From DASTGO01 sp035719045 (lineage in GTDB: Bacteria > Actinomycetota > Actinomycetes > Actinomycetales > Kineosporiaceae), in contig DASTGO010000147.1 of the NCBI GenBank assembly GCA_035719045.1, positions 1-8,795 on the forward strand: 8,795 bases of DNA. Reading direction: 5' to 3'. The notes under the pieces were generated by a model. It was not told the DNA's origin. It did no database searches and saw only the letters and a list, made by a program, of their open reading frames with translations. Shown here piece after piece: positions 7,288-8,795 of this stretch (the stretch's first letter is position 1; every line of letters starts with the position of its first letter). Position numbers and translations under genes: made by a program.

Positions 7288-7384
7288 GGCACGGACGGCA
7301 GGCGGAGAGCGGCCACCCGCGCCCGGTCGTCGAACCGGTGACGGCTGGTGCCGTTGGCCCACCCCGGTGTCGCCCGTCCGTGCC
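7288..7384. repeat. 11-bp perfect inverted repeat with 75-nt spacer after the Xre-ImmA gene
   Basis: GGCACGGACGG (7288-7298) is perfectly complementary to CCGTCCGTGCC (7374-7384). A smaller hairpin, CCGGT/ACCGG (7323-7327 and 7334-7338), lies inside. It starts 9 nt beyond the TGA of the protease gene, so it could close a structured 3' end or terminator-like fold. At this GC content an 11-bp match within a 280-bp region is somewhat unlikely by chance but not compelling. Confidence 0.4.
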
Positions 7385-7459
7385 AGCCGGGTGGCGCGAC
7401 TCGCCCTGCGTGGCCCAGCGGTGGTGTATCCAGGTGGACCAGGGCAGCCCCGACTCCCA

Positions 7460-7481
7460 TTTGTGATCACGAAAATACAAT
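7460..7481 (+). promoter_or_regulatory. AT-rich promoter-like island with GTGATCAC palindrome and TACAAT -10
   Basis: This is the most AT-rich stretch of the 282-bp gap between the protease and kinase genes. TACAAT (7476-7481) differs from the -10 consensus at one base. It would start transcription near 7488, giving a leader of about 74 nt. Directly upstream is the perfect 8-bp palindrome GTGATCAC (7463-7470), extended by TT and AA on its flanks (7460-7473, one mismatched pair), which looks like an operator. No good -35 lies 16-18 nt upstream, so the promoter may depend on an activator. CACGAAAAT (7468-7476) is shared with the leader of the gene at 5301. Confidence 0.5.
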
Positions 7482-7511
7482 TGGTGAGGCTCGGTTGGGT
7501 GCCTCCTCCCG

Positions 7512-7528
7512 CTCCGCCTCCGGTGGAG
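7512..7528 (+). other. Small hairpin in the leader of the MEDS kinase gene
   Basis: CTCCGCC (7512-7518) can pair with GGTGGAG (7522-7528) around a 3-nt loop, with one G-U pair. It lies about 20 nt before the ribosome site GAAGGGG (7548-7554) and does not cover it. The role, if any, is unknown. Confidence 0.25.
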
Positions 7529-7561
7529 TAGCCGGCGGGGGCCCGGCGAAGGGGTCGGGAC

Positions 7562-8795
7562 ATGCTTGATCAGCGGTCGCCCCTCAGGGACAGGGGCGAG
7601 ACCATCGGACGCGACATGGCCATTCCGGCGATCGGGAAAGCGCCGTGGGGAACGCATTTCTGCCAGTTCCACGACACCAAGCAGGACCTGCTGGACATCC
7701 TGGTGCCCTTCTTCGGGGCGGGCCTGGAGAGCAACGAGCAGTGCGTCTGGGTGACCTGCGAGCCGCTGGGGGTCGACGAGGCGACGGAGGCCCTCGGGCG
7801 TGAGGTCGGCGACCTGGAGCGGCGGATCGCGGACGGGCAGATCTCGATCTGGCCGCATCCGGTCTACTCCGGGGAGCCGGAGGGGTTCGACGCCGAGGCC
7901 TACCTGGACTCCTGGTCGCCGATGGTCGCCGCCGCCCGGACCAAGGGCTTCGACGGCCTGCGGATCAGTGCCGACTCCTCGCCGGAGGACGCCCTGCGGA
8001 TGTGGAAGCCCTTCATGGAGTACGAGTCGGTGATCGGACCGAGGCTGGCCAGCGAGCAGGTGGTCGCCCTGTGCACGTACCCGATGGAGATGTGCGACCT
8101 GCCGAGGATGCTGGACGTCCTCACCCGGCACAAGTTCGCGCTGGTCAAGCACGGGGACTGGACCCTGATCGAGCCGTCGGAGCAGAAGATGGCGACGGCC
8201 GCGGTGGAACGGATGAACATCGCCCTGGCCGAACGGACCGCCGAACTGCAGTCCGCGCTGGCCGACCTGCGGGGGTTCAGCCAGTGGGTCACCCATGACC
8301 TGCGGGCCCCGCTGGCATCGATCGCCTCGTTCGGTGACCTGCTCGCCGAGGAGTGGGAGGACCAGCTCGACGAGCGTGGCCGCGGCATGCTGGAGCGCAT
8401 CCGCAGCGGCGCCGCCCGGATGGATCAGCTGATCGCCGCCACGCTGGCCTACTCCCAGGTCCAGAACGCCACCCTGGACCTGCACCCGCTGGACCTGGCG
8501 GCGATCGTCACCCGGGTGTGGCCGACCGTCGCCGGTGCAGGCCGGGGCCGGCGAGCGGCCCTGCACGTGGGCGAACTCCCGATGGCCTTCGGGGACCGGG
8601 AACTGGTCACCCAGGCGTTGACCGCCCTGCTGAGCAACGCCTCCAAGTTCACCGCCCACCAGCCGGACCCGCTGGTCGAGGTCGGGGCGAGAACCGAGTT
8701 CGGCGAGACCGTGTACTACGTGCGGGACAACGGGATCGGGTTCGAGGCGGCCGACGCGGAGGCGATCTTCGGGGCCTTCACGCGGATGCACAGCG
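7562..8795 (+). CDS. MEDS-domain sensor histidine kinase, 3' end cut by window edge
   Basis: A soluble sensor kinase: no membrane span or signal peptide is visible. Residues 28-215 form a MEDS (DcmR-type sensory) domain, recognisable by WGTHFCQFHDTKQDLLDILVPFF (29-51), GLESNEQCVWVTCEPL, a central GFDGLRISAD, ALCTYPMEMC and FALVKHGDWTLIEPS. MEDS domains are known from methanogens and methylotrophs and are thought to sense small carbon compounds or redox state. A short helical linker leads to a HisKA domain with THDLRAPLAS (phospho-acceptor H245). A HATPase_c domain follows, with the N-box asparagine in LLSNASKF (N359), the G1 motif DNGIGF (389-394) and FGAFTRMHS at the edge. The last ATP-binding glycine motif lies outside the window. 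The ATG at 7562 has GAAGGGG 7 nt upstream, and an in-frame TAG at 7529 blocks extension. The cognate response regulator is not in view. Confidence 0.93.
   Translation, partial: MLDQRSPLRDRGETIGRDMAIPAIGKAPWGTHFCQFHDTKQDLLDILVPFFGAGLESNEQCVWVTCEPLGVDEATEALGREVGDLERRIADGQISIWPHPVYSGEPEGFDAEAYLDSWSPMVAAARTKGFDGLRISADSSPEDALRMWKPFMEYESVIGPRLASEQVVALCTYPMEMCDLPRMLDVLTRHKFALVKHGDWTLIEPSEQKMATAAVERMNIALAERTAELQSALADLRGFSQWVTHDLRAPLASIASFGDLLAEEWEDQLDERGRGMLERIRSGAARMDQLIAATLAYSQVQNATLDLHPLDLAAIVTRVWPTVAGAGRGRRAALHVGELPMAFGDRELVTQALTALLSNASKFTAHQPDPLVEVGARTEFGETVYYVRDNGIGFEAADAEAIFGAFTRMHS

Noticed and set aside
5140..7561. The cassette as a mobile element with attachment sites
   Set aside because: I saw no integrase or transposase, no flanking direct repeats and no tRNA gene. 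Base composition does not clearly differ from the neighbours.
7348..7569. 73-codon plus-strand ORF in the gap before the MEDS kinase gene
   Set aside because: It has no ribosome site, low-complexity Gly/Ala/Ser translation, and would read through the promoter-like island and overlap the kinase start.
6170..8791. 873-codon minus-strand open frame opposite the Xre-ImmA and MEDS kinase genes
   Set aside because: It is a codon-aligned complement of two well-supported plus-strand genes that share a frame, open for the same base-composition reason. Its product has no recognisable domain.

Overview
The window is very GC-rich and its codons almost always end in G or C. Together with GTG and TTG starts and the protein families present, this points to a chromosomal segment of a high-GC actinobacterium. 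A Geodermatophilus- or Nakamurella-like soil actinomycete would fit, but that placement is inference. There are no rRNA or tRNA genes, no CRISPR array and no insertion sequence.

Layout. Positions 1-4010 lie on the minus strand. They hold a glycogen-debranching enzyme (glgX, cut by the left edge) and, upstream of it, an AidB-type acyl-CoA dehydrogenase. A gap of about 90 bp then separates them from a run of plus-strand genes. The first is a six-span YihY/BrkB-family membrane protein (4102-5139). After a purine-rich leader comes a tightly coupled pair: a 268-aa protein of unrecognised family (5301-6107) and a fused HTH-Xre/ImmA-IrrE zinc-protease regulator (6104-7279), overlapping by 4 bp. After a 282-bp intergenic region with an AT-rich promoter-like island comes a soluble MEDS-domain sensor histidine kinase (7562 to the right edge, cut inside its ATPase domain).

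How they may work together. GlgX and AidB are separate housekeeping or stress functions that share only strand and proximity. The most interesting part is the 5301-7279 cassette. Its gene order, overlapping stop and start, and combination of an unknown protein with a DNA-binding protein carrying its own HExxH protease domain suggest a self-regulating module, for example stress response, toxin-antitoxin-like or phage-related. The same 9-base motif, next to a TGATC, occurs both in the leader of this cassette and in the promoter region of the MEDS kinase. This raises the possibility that one regulator controls both. Function cannot be settled from this window alone.
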